Below are positions 16,836 through 25,356 of a DNA stretch of 43,510 nucleotides, piece by piece. Position 1 is the stretch's first letter. Each line of letters opens with the position of its first letter. The notes under the pieces are model-generated. The model searched no databases, was not told where the DNA came from, and saw nothing but the letters and a program-made list of their open reading frames with translations. The translations under genes and the position numbers were made by a program. The stretch is from Clostridia bacterium (GTDB lineage: Bacteria; Bacillota; Clostridia; Oscillospirales; Acutalibacteraceae), in contig JAKSPN010000002.1 in the NCBI GenBank assembly GCA_024404755.1, forward strand, positions 1-43,510, written 5' to 3'.

Positions 16836-17546
16836 TTACGCCCATCTCTTGCGGTCGAGCACGCGCACCGCAAGGAAAATAAACAGCGCCGTCATCGACA
16901 GGAAGAACACGATATCGCCGTAGTGAATGGCACCGGCGGTAAAGTGGCTGTATCGGTCGGAGACGGAGAGGAAGTTCACGACCGTTTCGACGAATTTGTT
17001 GTCGGCGAACACGGTGGTGAGGTAGTTGACGGAGGAGAGCACCAACTCGAACGCAAACGTGCAAAGGGCGGCGATGAGTTGGCTTTCGGTGAGGCAGGAG
17101 AAAAAGAGTCCCGCCGCGACGAGCATCCCGCCGTACAGCATAAGCCCGATATAGTTGCCGAACACCGACAACCAGCCGGGATTGGTCATAAACGCGATGA
17201 CGACCGCGAACACGAGCGTGATGGAGATGCCGATGAGGAACACGAGAAACGCGGCGAAGAATTTACCCATCACGATGCCGGTCAAACTGACCGGCGCGGT
17301 AAACAGCGCTTGGTCGGTTTTTTGGCGTTTTTCCTCCGAGAAAAGCCGCATCGTGAGGATGGGCAACACGAGGAAGCAGGCGTAACTGTATAAAGCGGAG
17401 AACACGTAGTTGAGCGAGCGATAGCCGAACTCCATATTGGCGAGGTAGAAGTAGTAGCCGGAAATGGCGAACAGCACCGCCAACACCAGATAGGCAAGCG
17501 GGGAGGAGAAGAGGGACCGCAGTTCCCGTTTGAAAATGGCACTCAC
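16836..17546 (-). CDS. GldF-like ABC transporter permease
   Basis: A 236-residue ABC-2-type permease with six membrane segments. The N-terminal FKRELRSLFSSPLAYLVLAV and central EEKRQKTDQALFTAPVS motifs are typical of the GldF/NosY class. The start is a GTG that overlaps the TGA stop of the ATPase gene by 4 nt, so the pair is coupled. Only one permease gene is present, so a homodimer is inferred. Its partners are the preceding ATPase and the following GldG-like and DUF4340 proteins. Confidence 0.88.
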   Translation of the reverse strand: MSAIFKRELRSLFSSPLAYLVLAVLFAISGYYFYLANMEFGYRSLNYVFSALYSYACFLVLPILTMRLFSEEKRQKTDQALFTAPVSLTGIVMGKFFAAFLVFLIGISITLVFAVVIAFMTNPGWLSVFGNYIGLMLYGGMLVAAGLFFSCLTESQLIAALCTFAFELVLSSVNYLTTVFADNKFVETVVNFLSVSDRYSHFTAGAIHYGDIVFFLSMTALFIFLAVRVLDRKRWA

Positions 17547-18502
17547 GCGTCCTCACCTTCTTTCTGCGCATTGTCGCCGTGGGTCAGCGAGATAAACAGT
17601 TCTTCGAGCGACGGCTCGTTCGAGCGGGAGGAGAGCAGCACCATTCCCGCTTCGGCAAGCCGCGTGAACAACGCGCGGCGAATGTCCGCGCCGGCGTTCG
17701 GCTGAATGCGGAACGCGTAAGCGCCCGCCTCTTTTTTGCCGAGCGCCACCACGGATTTGACCCCGGGCAGAGCGTTGAGCAGGGCGGAGATTTCGCTTTC
17801 GTCCCCTTCGATTTCCACCGTCAGGCGGGTATCGTTCGCCTGCGCTTTGGCGAGTTCGGCGGGGGTGCCGTCGGCCACGATTTGCCCGTCTGCCACGATA
17901 ATCAAGCGGTCGCACACCGCCTCCACCTCCGGCAAAATGTGGGAGGAGAGGATGACGGTATGGTGTTTGCCGAGGCTTTTAATCAGCGTGCGGATTTCGA
18001 TGATTTGGTTCGGGTCAAGACCGACGGTCGGCTCGTCCAAAATCAGCACCGGCGGGTTGCCGATGAGCGCTTGCGCCAAGCCGACACGCTGACGGTAACC
18101 TTTCGAGAGGTTTTTAATCAGCCGTTCCGCCACGTCCTCGATTTTCACGAGGTGGCAAATCTCCGCCAAGTGTTTTTGGCGGGGCAGTTGGCAGCGCTTT
18201 AAGTCGTACATAAAATTGAGGTATTCTTTCACCGTCATATCCGGATACAGCGGCGGCATTTCGGGCAGGTAGCCGATGCTCGCTTTCGCGGCGTTCGGCT
18301 CAGCCAGCACGTCAAATCCGTTGACCGTGATTTTGCCTGCGGTAGCGGACAAATAGCCGGTCAGCATATTCATCGTGGTGGATTTACCGGCGCCGTTCGG
18401 CCCCAAAAATCCGAGGATTTCGCCCTCTGCCACCGAAAAGGTCAGGTCGCGCACCGCCACGTGCTGACCGTAACTTTTGGACAGATGCTCCACTTCAATC
18501 AT
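17543..18502 (-). CDS. GldA-like ABC transporter ATPase
   Basis: A 319-residue ATPase with Walker A FLGPNGAGKSTT (about residues 35-46), a Q-loop in GYLPEMPPLYPDMTV, signature LSKGYRQRVGLAQAL, Walker B VLILDEPTVGLDP and the H-loop ILSSHILPEVE. The C-terminal 100 residues form the accessory domain seen in ABC-2 exporter ATPases. An in-frame extension of 23 codons exists, but AAGGAG directly precedes the ATG at 18502. It is the first gene of the four-gene Gld-type unit and lies 102 nt downstream of mnmE. A long inverted repeat sits in its leader. Confidence 0.9.
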   Translation of the reverse strand: MIEVEHLSKSYGQHVAVRDLTFSVAEGEILGFLGPNGAGKSTTMNMLTGYLSATAGKITVNGFDVLAEPNAAKASIGYLPEMPPLYPDMTVKEYLNFMYDLKRCQLPRQKHLAEICHLVKIEDVAERLIKNLSKGYRQRVGLAQALIGNPPVLILDEPTVGLDPNQIIEIRTLIKSLGKHHTVILSSHILPEVEAVCDRLIIVADGQIVADGTPAELAKAQANDTRLTVEIEGDESEISALLNALPGVKSVVALGKKEAGAYAFRIQPNAGADIRRALFTRLAEAGMVLLSSRSNEPSLEELFISLTHGDNAQKEGEDA

Positions 18503-18528
18503 ACTATCGCTCTCCTTATGAACATTTT

Positions 18529-18554
18529 TCGAAAACAGCATACCGCGTTTTCGA
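18529..18554. repeat. Inverted repeat in the leader of the Gld-type operon
   Basis: TCGAAAAC and GTTTTCGA form a perfect 8-bp inverted repeat around a 10-bp spacer, 26 bp upstream of the ATPase start. No T tract follows, so it is a better operator or mRNA stem-loop candidate than a terminator. Confidence 0.5.
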
Positions 18555-18604
18555 GAAAAAAGTGTAAACAAACTATAAAAAGCGGGGATTCTTGCAGTTT
18601 TGCC

Positions 18605-19972
18605 TTATTTTCCCACACAAAAGCGGGAGAACACTTCGTCCACCACCGCTTCGCTGACCTTTTCGCCGGTCAGCCGCGAGATAGCGGCAATCGCCTCGTC
18701 GATATCCGCGCCGATTAAGTCGGGGGTGAGCCCCGCGGTTACGGCTTCGGCGGCGCGGCGCACCGCTTCGAGGGCGGCGACCGCGGCGGCACGCTGACGT
18801 TCGGTGGAAAGCACCGCTTCGTCGCCGGTGAAGCCCGCCAGCCCCGTTACGCGGTTGACGGCGGCACACAGCGTGTCCACCCCGTCGCCGGTTTTGGCGG
18901 AAATGACCACCGTTTCGGCGAACAGCGAGCGCAAAAACGCCTCGTTTTCACACCCCACGTCGGATTTGTTGAGTACCGCGATGGCAAGCGGGTTTTGCGC
19001 CGCTTGTGCGGCAAGGGCGCGGTCGTCGTCCGACAGCGGCGCACCGCCGTCAAACACGGCGAGCACCAACGCGGCGCGGTTTAAGCGGTCTTTGGCGCGC
19101 TCAACGCCGATGAGTTCCGCGCGGTTGTCGGTTTCGCGGATACCGGCGGTGTCGGCAAGCCGCAAGGTGACGTTGCCGAGCCGCACCGTTTCTTCCACCA
19201 CGTCGCGGGTGGTGCCCGCTTCGTCGGTGACGATGCTGCGCTCATAGCCGGAAAGGCGGTTCATCAAGGTGGATTTGCCGACGTTCGGCGAGCCGACAAT
19301 CACCGTGTCCAGCCCCTCGCGCAAAATTTTGCCCGCGTCGAACGTGGAAAGCAGTTTTGTAAGCGCGTTGTCGGCGGCGGAGAGAGTTTCGGTCAGCGCT
19401 TCGGGGGTGAGTTCGGGGATATCCTCATATGGATAATCCACGTACGCCGCCGCCTGCGCCGCGACCGCGAGCAGGTCGGCTTTGACCGCTTCGAGTGCGC
19501 GGAAGGTCGCGCCCTCGCGCGCGGCGAGCGCGGTTTTGGCGGCAAGCTCGCCCTGTGCGCCGATTAAATCCATCACGGCATCCGCGCCGGTCAAATCCAT
19601 TTTGCCGTTTAAGAACGCGCGTTTTGTGAATTCGCCCGCTTCGGCGGGTCGCGCACCGGCGGCAATCGCGGCACGCACGGCGCGTTGCAGAATGTACAGA
19701 CCGCCGTGGCAGGAGATCTCCACGACGTTTTCGCCGGTGTAACTGTGAGGCGCGCGGAACACGAGCGCCACCGCATCGTCAAAGTCGCCCGTCTCGTCGA
19801 ACACGTGGCCGTACGCGGCGGTATAGCCGGAGAGGGCGGAGGGTTTGCGCGCGCCGTCGATAGGACGGAACAGCCGGTCAGCAACGGCAGGGGCGTTTTC
19901 GCCCGACAAGCGTACAACACCCAGTCCCGCGGGCGCGAGAGGGGTGGAGATGGCCACAATGACGTCACTCAC
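18605..19972 (-). CDS. mnmE: tRNA modification GTPase MnmE
   Basis: MnmE, with MnmG, makes the 5-carboxymethylaminomethyl-type modification of the wobble uridine in several tRNAs. The 455-residue product has the N-terminal folate-binding domain (GLGVVRLSGE near residue 17), a G domain with GSPNVGKST (about 228), DTAGIRE and NKSD, and the C-terminal FCVGK whose Cys is characteristic. It starts with GTG after AGGAAAGGA. In many Firmicutes mnmE lies in the rpmH-rnpA-yidC-mnmE-mnmG group near the origin; here it stands alone before the Gld-type operon. It has its own promoter at 20010-20038. No terminator was seen after its stop, so read-through is possible. Confidence 0.96.
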   Translation of the reverse strand: MSDVIVAISTPLAPAGLGVVRLSGENAPAVADRLFRPIDGARKPSALSGYTAAYGHVFDETGDFDDAVALVFRAPHSYTGENVVEISCHGGLYILQRAVRAAIAAGARPAEAGEFTKRAFLNGKMDLTGADAVMDLIGAQGELAAKTALAAREGATFRALEAVKADLLAVAAQAAAYVDYPYEDIPELTPEALTETLSAADNALTKLLSTFDAGKILREGLDTVIVGSPNVGKSTLMNRLSGYERSIVTDEAGTTRDVVEETVRLGNVTLRLADTAGIRETDNRAELIGVERAKDRLNRAALVLAVFDGGAPLSDDDRALAAQAAQNPLAIAVLNKSDVGCENEAFLRSLFAETVVISAKTGDGVDTLCAAVNRVTGLAGFTGDEAVLSTERQRAAAVAALEAVRRAAEAVTAGLTPDLIGADIDEAIAAISRLTGEKVSEAVVDEVFSRFCVGK

Positions 19973-20009
19973 GGCAAATCCCGTCCTTTCCTAAAATAAA
20001 TAACACCTT

Positions 20010-20038
20010 ATTATAGCACGCCGCACGGAAAAATACAA
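20010..20038 (-). promoter_or_regulatory. Promoter of mnmE
   Basis: The minus strand has TTGTAT, a 17-bp spacer and a perfect TATAAT with extended TGC, 38 bp before the GTG start. Confidence 0.75.
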
Positions 20039-20052
20039 GCAAAACAACGAGA

Positions 20053-20086
20053 AAAAGCCCCGATTCCAATGGAATCGGGGCTTTTT
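20053..20086 (-). terminator. Terminator after the 3D-domain gene
   Basis: A 13-bp AGCCCCGATTCCA-type stem with a minimal loop is followed by a T run on the minus strand. It separates the 3D-domain gene from mnmE. Confidence 0.87.
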
Positions 20087-20094
20087 GAAGCAAA

Positions 20095-21036
20095 TTATTC
20101 GAGGATATAGACGTTCATCGTGCGGCGGCCGAACTGGATGCACTCATCGTAGGTGTCGTAGAACAGGTCAACGAGCACTTCGCCGTTGTACATCGCACCG
20201 CCGGTATCGCCGGCAATCGCGTAGCCGTAGACCACGCTGCCGTCGGGGGAGGCGATATACAGTTTCGTGCCGAGAGGAATGATAGACGGGTCAACGGCGA
20301 CCACGCCCACCTGCGCGGGCAGGCCGCTGGCGGTTACCGTGCCGGCATTGCCGCGGTCGCTGGTATAGGCGGTGGCGACACCGGTCAGGCAGGACTTGTA
20401 GTTAGTCGGTTTGCCGGAAGCGTCGGTCACAACGCCGGCGGGTTTTTGGATGGGCGCGTTCTTTTTCGTGCCCACAAGCCAAATTTCGTCGGTGGGTTCG
20501 GTCACGACCGAGGAACGCAGTTCTTTACTGCTGACCACTTCGCCGTTCACGATTTTGTCGCAGAACACGCGCTCGCGGATGCCTTCGGCACCGGTTTGTT
20601 TTTTCTCTTTTTTGCCCTCGTTCAGCGACGTGGTGGATTCCTCTTTCTTCTCAAACGGAATGGATTCCAACTCCACACGCTCGGCAAATTCGATGCGGGT
20701 GACGGTAATCGCGAGCCCGTCTTTCAGCGCGGTTTTGGCGGCGGGTTCCACTTTATCGTCTTCGCCGAGGACGATGTGTGCGGCCTCGAGCGCATCCGCA
20801 ACCGTGCCGCTTTCGGGGGTGAGGGTAACGGTTTTGCCGTCCGCTGTCACCGTAACGGTGAGGGCGGCGGTGGCGGTCGCCTGCTCGGTGGGCGCGGCGG
20901 CGGCGGACAGTTCGCTCATCGCGGGGGTGGTGGACAGAACGCCGGTTAAAATCAGCGTTAAAACCGCCACGGAGCCGAGCGAAACGAGCCGATTGTTCAG
21001 CGCGCGCTTCACAAGCGTTTTCAGTTTTGTCATCAT
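20095..21036 (-). CDS. Secreted or membrane-anchored G5 and 3D domain cell-wall protein
   Basis: A 313-residue protein with an N-terminal basic stretch and a hydrophobic signal/anchor (SVAVLTLILTGVL, about residues 23-40). A DUF348-like beta segment follows (VTVTADGKTVTLTPESGTV), then a G5-like region around the ERVELESIPFEKK segment, and a C-terminal 3D domain. The 3D domain shows the three expected Asp motifs: AVDPSIIPLGTKLYI, AGDTGGA and VDLFYDT. The layout matches YabE/RpfB-like and MltA-like lytic proteins acting on peptidoglycan. The start at 21036 (ATGATG) is about 12 bases after AAAGGA. The upstream in-frame extension would begin in the promoter region. The 5' leader can fold into competing stems. 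Confidence 0.87.
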   Translation of the reverse strand: MMTKLKTLVKRALNNRLVSLGSVAVLTLILTGVLSTTPAMSELSAAAAPTEQATATAALTVTVTADGKTVTLTPESGTVADALEAAHIVLGEDDKVEPAAKTALKDGLAITVTRIEFAERVELESIPFEKKEESTTSLNEGKKEKKQTGAEGIRERVFCDKIVNGEVVSSKELRSSVVTEPTDEIWLVGTKKNAPIQKPAGVVTDASGKPTNYKSCLTGVATAYTSDRGNAGTVTASGLPAQVGVVAVDPSIIPLGTKLYIASPDGSVVYGYAIAGDTGGAMYNGEVLVDLFYDTYDECIQFGRRTMNVYILE

Positions 21037-21059
21037 AAAAGGGCCAAATCCTTTCTTTC

Positions 21060-21114
21060 CCCGTTGATGCAAATGGTTGTAAAAATAGAAAAGGGGCTGT
21101 CGCCCGTCAACGGG
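21060..21114 (-). promoter_or_regulatory. Structured 5' leader of the 3D-domain gene
   Basis: Between promoter and ribosome-binding site, the minus strand has CCCGTTGA (21107-21114) perfectly complementary to TCAACGGG (21060-21067). The second strand ends close to the ribosome-binding site. The first strand can instead pair locally as CCCG-TTGA-CGGG, and an inner GGGC-GACA-GCCC hairpin competes with that. The mutually exclusive pairings suggest a regulatory leader. It matches no riboswitch I know and is too short for the c-di-AMP class. Confidence 0.4.
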
Positions 21115-21136
21115 AATTTTTGGTGGCTTCGGGGGT

Positions 21137-21165
21137 AGTATACCGAGCATTTTTCGCTTTGTCAA
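21137..21165 (-). promoter_or_regulatory. Promoter of the 3D-domain gene
   Basis: The minus strand shows a perfect TTGACA, a 17-bp spacer and TATACT, about 100 bp before the start codon. Confidence 0.82.
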
Positions 21166-21430
21166 ACGAAATACGGTGGTCATTTTTGTAAAAGTTGCAC
21201 AAACGGCGTAAGGGCTTTTTGCCTTACAATTCCCGTCGCCTACCGCCGAAACGAGGTCGCCGAAACCCCCAAGCGGCGGGGGTTTGCGGAAAAATCAAGG
21301 CAAAAGCGGGGGAAAAGTCGGTCTTTGCCGCATTTTTGCCACAATTTGCAAAAACCCCCGATTTTTTGTGTATTGTGGCAAAAAATCCCCTCTCTTTCGG
21401 ACTTGACAAGCCGAAAAGCGCTGAAAATGC
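21166..21430. other. Non-coding stretch between divergent genes
   Basis: No convincing ORF was found. Two inverted repeats are visible: GTAAGG/CCTTAC around 21209-21228 and AAACCCCC/GGGGGTTT at about 21263-21285. Neither has a proper T tract. Open frames across it show no family-like protein and no ribosome-binding site. Confidence 0.5.
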
Positions 21431-21459
21431 TTGTATTTCGGGAAAAATCGTGGTAAAAT
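21431..21459 (+). promoter_or_regulatory. Promoter of the peptide-binding lipoprotein gene
   Basis: TTGTAT, a 17-bp spacer and TAAAAT with extended TGG lie 48 bp upstream of the GTG start. Confidence 0.65.
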
Positions 21460-21507
21460 ACGCATAGAAAATTCCGTGCGGCATATACCGAAAAGGAGGT
21501 GTTCGAC

Positions 21508-23022
21508 GTGAGAGGAAAACGGTTTGCGGCGCTTTTGTTGGCGCTCGTTTTGTGCGTGAGCGCAACGGCGTGTACCGCGCGCCAATCGAAATACGGCTCG
21601 GCGTTTCGGTTTCCGCTTTGCGCCGAGCCCGCCCAATTAGACCCGCAGATGGCGGACGATGCCGCTTCGGTGGAGATTTTGACCGCCACGATGGAGGGCT
21701 TGACCCGCCTGTCCGAAACGGGTGAGGTGTTGCCCGGCATCGCCGCCGAATGGCGCACGTCGGGAGACGGTAAAACCGTTACGTTTACGCTGCGCAAAGC
21801 GATGTGGAGCGACGGCACGCCCGTCACAGCGGACGATTTCGCCTTTGCGTTTGCCCGCGCGGTAGACCCCGCGACCCGTTCGCCGCTGAAATCGAAATTT
21901 GCGAATATCGTCTCGGCGGAGGCGACCGATAAAACCACGTTTAAGGTGACCTTGAACGCCGTGGACGAGGCGTTTCCCCGCAAAATGGCGAACACCGCGT
22001 TTTACCCCTGCAACCGCGCGTTTTTCGAGAACTCCGCCGGACACTACGGTATGGAAGCGGAGTATTTTCTGACCAACGGCGGGTTTACGCTGTCGTCGTG
22101 GAGTCACGGGGAATACCTTATTTTACGCAAAAACACCCAGTATTATGCACAAGAGGAAATTTTGCCCGATGCGGTGCGGTACGTGATCGGCGCGGATGAG
22201 AGCGACGTGGCGCACGCGCTGTCGTCCGAAGCGCTGTCGGCCTGCGCCGTGCCGAGCGGGCAGGAAGCCGCTGTAAAACGGGCGGGCTTTGCCACCGCCA
22301 CGGTGTACGACGGGGTGTACGGTTTGTGGCTGAACGCCGAAACCGAGGGATTGTCGAACGCCGCAACCCGCCGCGCGCTGTGTGCCGCGGTGGACCGCGA
22401 AACCATCGCGGAGACGTTGAAAAAAGAAGAAAAGCGCGCGGCAGTCGGCTTTGTGCCGCCGGATGCGACCTGCGGCGGGGCTTCGTACGTTGCGGAAACG
22501 GACACGTTCGGCGACGTGCAAAGCGAGAAAAAGAATTTGTCCGCGTTGCCGCAATTGACGTTGCTTTGCGGCGAAGACGAGTTGTCCGTGTCGCTGGCAC
22601 AGCGGATTTTGCAAAGTTGGCAAAAGCGGTTTTCGCTGTATTTCAAAATGGAGAAACTGCCGGAAAGTACGCTTTCCGCGCGCATCCAATCCGGCGACTA
22701 TCAGTTGGCGCTCGGCACGGTTGTCAGCACCGGCGGCACGGCGGGCGAGGCGCTTGCGGCGTTTTCAAGCGGCAACAGCGGCAACGTCACCGGGTTTTCC
22801 GACAAGACGTTTGACGGACTGCTGAAAGAAGCGCTGGCCGCCGACACCAAAGCCGCCTATCAAAAAGCGGAGGCGCGCCTGCTTGTCGGTTGCCCGTGCC
22901 TGCCGCTGTATTATCCCGCCCGCACCTTTGCGTTCGGCGACGGGGTGGAGGGGGTTACCGTTCACCCGTTCGGCGGCGGCGTTTACGGCGCGGTTTACGA
23001 TTTCCGCAAGGCGACGAAATAA
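21508..23022 (+). CDS. Oligopeptide-binding lipoprotein (SBP family 5, OppA-like)
   Basis: A 504-residue extracytoplasmic solute receptor. Signal peptide MRGKRFAALLLALVLCVSATAC ends at C22, the likely lipidated Cys (ATAC, a slightly atypical lipobox). The family-5 pattern follows: AQLDPQMADDAASVEILTA, then GLTRLSETGEVLPGIAAEW, then TFTLRKAMWSDGTPVTADDF. The chosen GTG start has AAGGAGG nine bases upstream. A GTG 9 bases earlier overlaps that site and is rejected. The gene is monocistronic: no oppBCDF permease or ATPase genes are adjacent, so it either uses a transporter encoded elsewhere or serves as a sensor or chaperone. Confidence 0.9.
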   Translation: MRGKRFAALLLALVLCVSATACTARQSKYGSAFRFPLCAEPAQLDPQMADDAASVEILTATMEGLTRLSETGEVLPGIAAEWRTSGDGKTVTFTLRKAMWSDGTPVTADDFAFAFARAVDPATRSPLKSKFANIVSAEATDKTTFKVTLNAVDEAFPRKMANTAFYPCNRAFFENSAGHYGMEAEYFLTNGGFTLSSWSHGEYLILRKNTQYYAQEEILPDAVRYVIGADESDVAHALSSEALSACAVPSGQEAAVKRAGFATATVYDGVYGLWLNAETEGLSNAATRRALCAAVDRETIAETLKKEEKRAAVGFVPPDATCGGASYVAETDTFGDVQSEKKNLSALPQLTLLCGEDELSVSLAQRILQSWQKRFSLYFKMEKLPESTLSARIQSGDYQLALGTVVSTGGTAGEALAAFSSGNSGNVTGFSDKTFDGLLKEALAADTKAAYQKAEARLLVGCPCLPLYYPARTFAFGDGVEGVTVHPFGGGVYGAVYDFRKATK

Positions 23023-23045
23023 AAGGATATATAGTATATAAAAAG

Positions 23046-23079
23046 AAAAGACCTGCTCACTCGGTGAGCAGGTCTTTTG
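23046..23079. terminator. Bidirectional terminator
   Basis: A GACCTGCTCAC / GTGAGCAGGTC stem with flanking A and T runs lies between the convergent lipoprotein and SPFH genes. Confidence 0.9.
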
Positions 23080-23089
23080 TGTGTGTTTC

Positions 23090-24046
23090 TTATTCGTCGT
23101 CTTTGAAGCGGTCACAGCACGGGTCCACTTCCGGCGCGGCGGGCGCTTTCGGCGCGGGCGCGGTGGTGTTTCCGATGCCGGTGGTTTCGTTCCACACGAC
23201 GTTTTTCGCAACGCCGGCGGCCACGTCGGTCGGGATGATGATTTTGGAGGCCTGACCGTCCGCCGCTTTAATCAGCGCTTCATAGCGTTTGAGTTCCAGC
23301 ACGGTGGCGTTGGGTTTGGCTTCCATCAAGGCGCGGATACCGGCGGCCTCGGCTTGTTTTTGAAGCAGAATGGCTTTCGCTTCACCTTCGGCGCGGGCGA
23401 TACGCGCATCGCGCTCACCTTCGGCGGCGAGGACGGCGGCGTGTTTTTCACCTTCGGCACGGGTGACGATGGCATCGCGGTGACCCTCGGCTTGAAGCAG
23501 GGTCTCGCGGCGTTCGCGTTCCGCTTTCATCTGTTTTTCCATCGCGTCGCGAATCTCTTTCGGCGGGATGATGTTTTTCAGTTCCACGCGGGTAACGCGG
23601 ATACCCCACTCGTCGGTCGCTTTGTCGATGATTTCGGTCATTTTCGCGTTGATGACGTCGCGGGAGGTCAGCGTGCCGTCGAGGTCGAGTTCGCCGACGA
23701 TGTTACGCAGGGTCGTCGCGGTGAGGTTTTCGAGGGCGCTGATGGGATTGACCGCGCCGTAGGCGTACAGTTTCGCATCAAAAATGCGGAAGTACACGAC
23801 CGAGTCAATCTGCATCGTGACGTTGTCCTCGGTGATAACCGGTTGGGGCGGCGCATCGAGCAACTGTTCCATCAGCGTGATACGTTTGGCAATCGTCTCG
23901 AAAAACGGGATGAGGAAGTGGATGCCCGCACCCCACGTTTTGCGGTATTTGCCGAGGAATTCAATGACGTATTCGTGCGCCTGCGGCACAACGCGGACGG
24001 ACAGCGCGAACAGGATAACAACAATGGCAAGAATGATGTAAGGCAT
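23090..24046 (-). CDS. SPFH/band 7 (stomatin-like) membrane protein
   Basis: A 318-residue stomatin/QmcA-type protein. One N-terminal transmembrane helix (residues 2-18) is followed by the SPFH domain (VPQAHEYVIEFLGKYRKTW; GIHFLIPFFETIAKRI). Then comes a long Ala/Glu/Arg coiled coil with EGE-type heptads (residues about 170-240), and a short Pro/Ala tail ending in a CC pair. Such proteins scaffold membrane microdomains and protease complexes. AAGGAG precedes the ATG. It is the last gene of a pduL-glyA-SPFH unit, 34 nt after glyA. No NfeD-type partner is adjacent, which is unusual since the two are often paired. Confidence 0.92.
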   Translation of the reverse strand: MPYIILAIVVILFALSVRVVPQAHEYVIEFLGKYRKTWGAGIHFLIPFFETIAKRITLMEQLLDAPPQPVITEDNVTMQIDSVVYFRIFDAKLYAYGAVNPISALENLTATTLRNIVGELDLDGTLTSRDVINAKMTEIIDKATDEWGIRVTRVELKNIIPPKEIRDAMEKQMKAERERRETLLQAEGHRDAIVTRAEGEKHAAVLAAEGERDARIARAEGEAKAILLQKQAEAAGIRALMEAKPNATVLELKRYEALIKAADGQASKIIIPTDVAAGVAKNVVWNETTGIGNTTAPAPKAPAAPEVDPCCDRFKDDE

Positions 24047-24080
24047 AAGTCAACTCTCCTTTTTGTAATCGGTTGTCGGT

Positions 24081-25322
24081 TTATTTCGTATAAATCGGGA
24101 AGCGCTCGCACAGCGCGATGACTTCTTCGGTGATGCGGTCTTTGGAAGCATCGAAGTCGAAGGTGGCTTCTTTAATGAAGCGGGCGATGTCTTTCATCTC
24201 GGGCTCTTTGAAGCCGCGGGAGGTGACCGCCGGGGTGCCGAGGCGCATACCACTCGTAATCGAGGACGGCTGCGGGTCGTTGAGGATGGCGTTTTTGTTG
24301 GCGGTGATATGCACTTCGTCGAGGCGGGCTTCGAGTTCCGCACCGGTGATACCCACCGAGCGCAGGTCGAGGAGCATCAGGTGGTTATCCGTGCCGCCCG
24401 ACACGAGGTCGAAGCCGGCGGATTTGAGTTCGTCCGCGAGGACAGCGGCGTTTTTGACGATTTGCTCTTGATACGCTTTGAATTCCGGTTTCAGCGCTTC
24501 GCCGAGCATGACCGCTTTGGCGGCGATGATGTGCATCAGCGGGCCGCCCTGCGTTCCCGGGAACACGGCTTTGTCCACTTGCTTCGCGTATTCCGCTTTG
24601 CAGAGAATCATACCGCCGCGCGGGCCGCGCATAGTTTTGTGGGTGGTGGTGGTCACCACGTCGGCATACGGCACGGGGGACGGATGCACACCCGCGGCAA
24701 CAAGGCCGGCGATGTGCGCCATATCCACCATCAGGTACGCGCCGACTTCGTCCGCAATCTCGCGGCAGCGTTTGAAGTCGATGATACGCGGATAGGCGGA
24801 AGCGCCCACGACGATCATCTGCGGTTTATGCTCTTTCGCGAGGCGGAGCAACTCGTCGTAGTCGATGAGTTGGGTCTCCTCGTTTAAGCCGTAGGCAACG
24901 GAGTTAAAGTGTTTGCCCGAAATGTTGAATTTCGTGCCGTGGGAGAGGTGGCCGCCGCTCGGCAGTCCCATGCCGAGCACCGTGTCGCCCGGCTTCATAA
25001 AGGCGCAGAACGCGGCGAGGTTCGCCGAAGCGCCGGAGTGGGGCTGGACGTTGGCGTGCTCCGCGCCGAACAGTTTTTTGGCGCGCTCACGGGCGAGGTC
25101 TTCCACGATATCCACGTATTGGCAGCCGCCGTAGTAGCGGTGGCCCGGATAGCCCTCGGCGTATTTGTTGGTCAGCACCGAGCCGGCGGCGTAAAGCACA
25201 CCCTCCGACACGATGTTTTCCGAGGCGATGAGTTCGATGTTGTGCTGCTGGCGGGCGAGTTCCGATGCGCACGCGTCATAGACCTCTTTATCCAACGGGG
25301 CAAGTTTGTCAAGAAATTCCAT
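24081..25322 (-). CDS. glyA: Serine hydroxymethyltransferase
   Basis: GlyA converts serine and tetrahydrofolate to glycine and 5,10-methylene-tetrahydrofolate, using PLP. The 413-residue product has the PLP-lysine motif [14 protein letters not shown] with K229, and the family blocks [15 protein letters not shown] (near residue 33) and [16 protein letters not shown] precedes the ATG. It lies 34 nt after pduL and 34 nt before the SPFH gene and probably shares the pduL promoter. No glycine riboswitch or other leader was seen in the short gap. Confidence 0.98.
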   Translation of the reverse strand: MEFLDKLAPLDKEVYDACASELARQQHNIELIASENIVSEGVLYAAGSVLTNKYAEGYPGHRYYGGCQYVDIVEDLARERAKKLFGAEHANVQPHSGASANLAAFCAFMKPGDTVLGMGLPSGGHLSHGTKFNISGKHFNSVAYGLNEETQLIDYDELLRLAKEHKPQMIVVGASAYPRIIDFKRCREIADEVGAYLMVDMAHIAGLVAAGVHPSPVPYADVVTTTTHKTMRGPRGGMILCKAEYAKQVDKAVFPGTQGGPLMHIIAAKAVMLGEALKPEFKAYQEQIVKNAAVLADELKSAGFDLVSGGTDNHLMLLDLRSVGITGAELEARLDEVHITANKNAILNDPQPSSITSGMRLGTPAVTSRGFKEPEMKDIARFIKEATFDFDASKDRITEEVIALCERFPIYTK

Positions 25323-25356
25323 GGGACCGTCCTCCTATTTTTACGTCTTGGGGGGA

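Noticed and set aside
21037-21136. A c-di-AMP (ydaO-type) riboswitch before the 3D-domain gene
   Set aside because: The leader is under 100 nt and lacks the conserved riboswitch core strings; only simple complementary stems are seen.
21166-21430. Plus-strand frame 21195-21467 as a gene
   Set aside because: No ribosome-binding site or family-like sequence; it overlaps the promoter of the lipoprotein gene.
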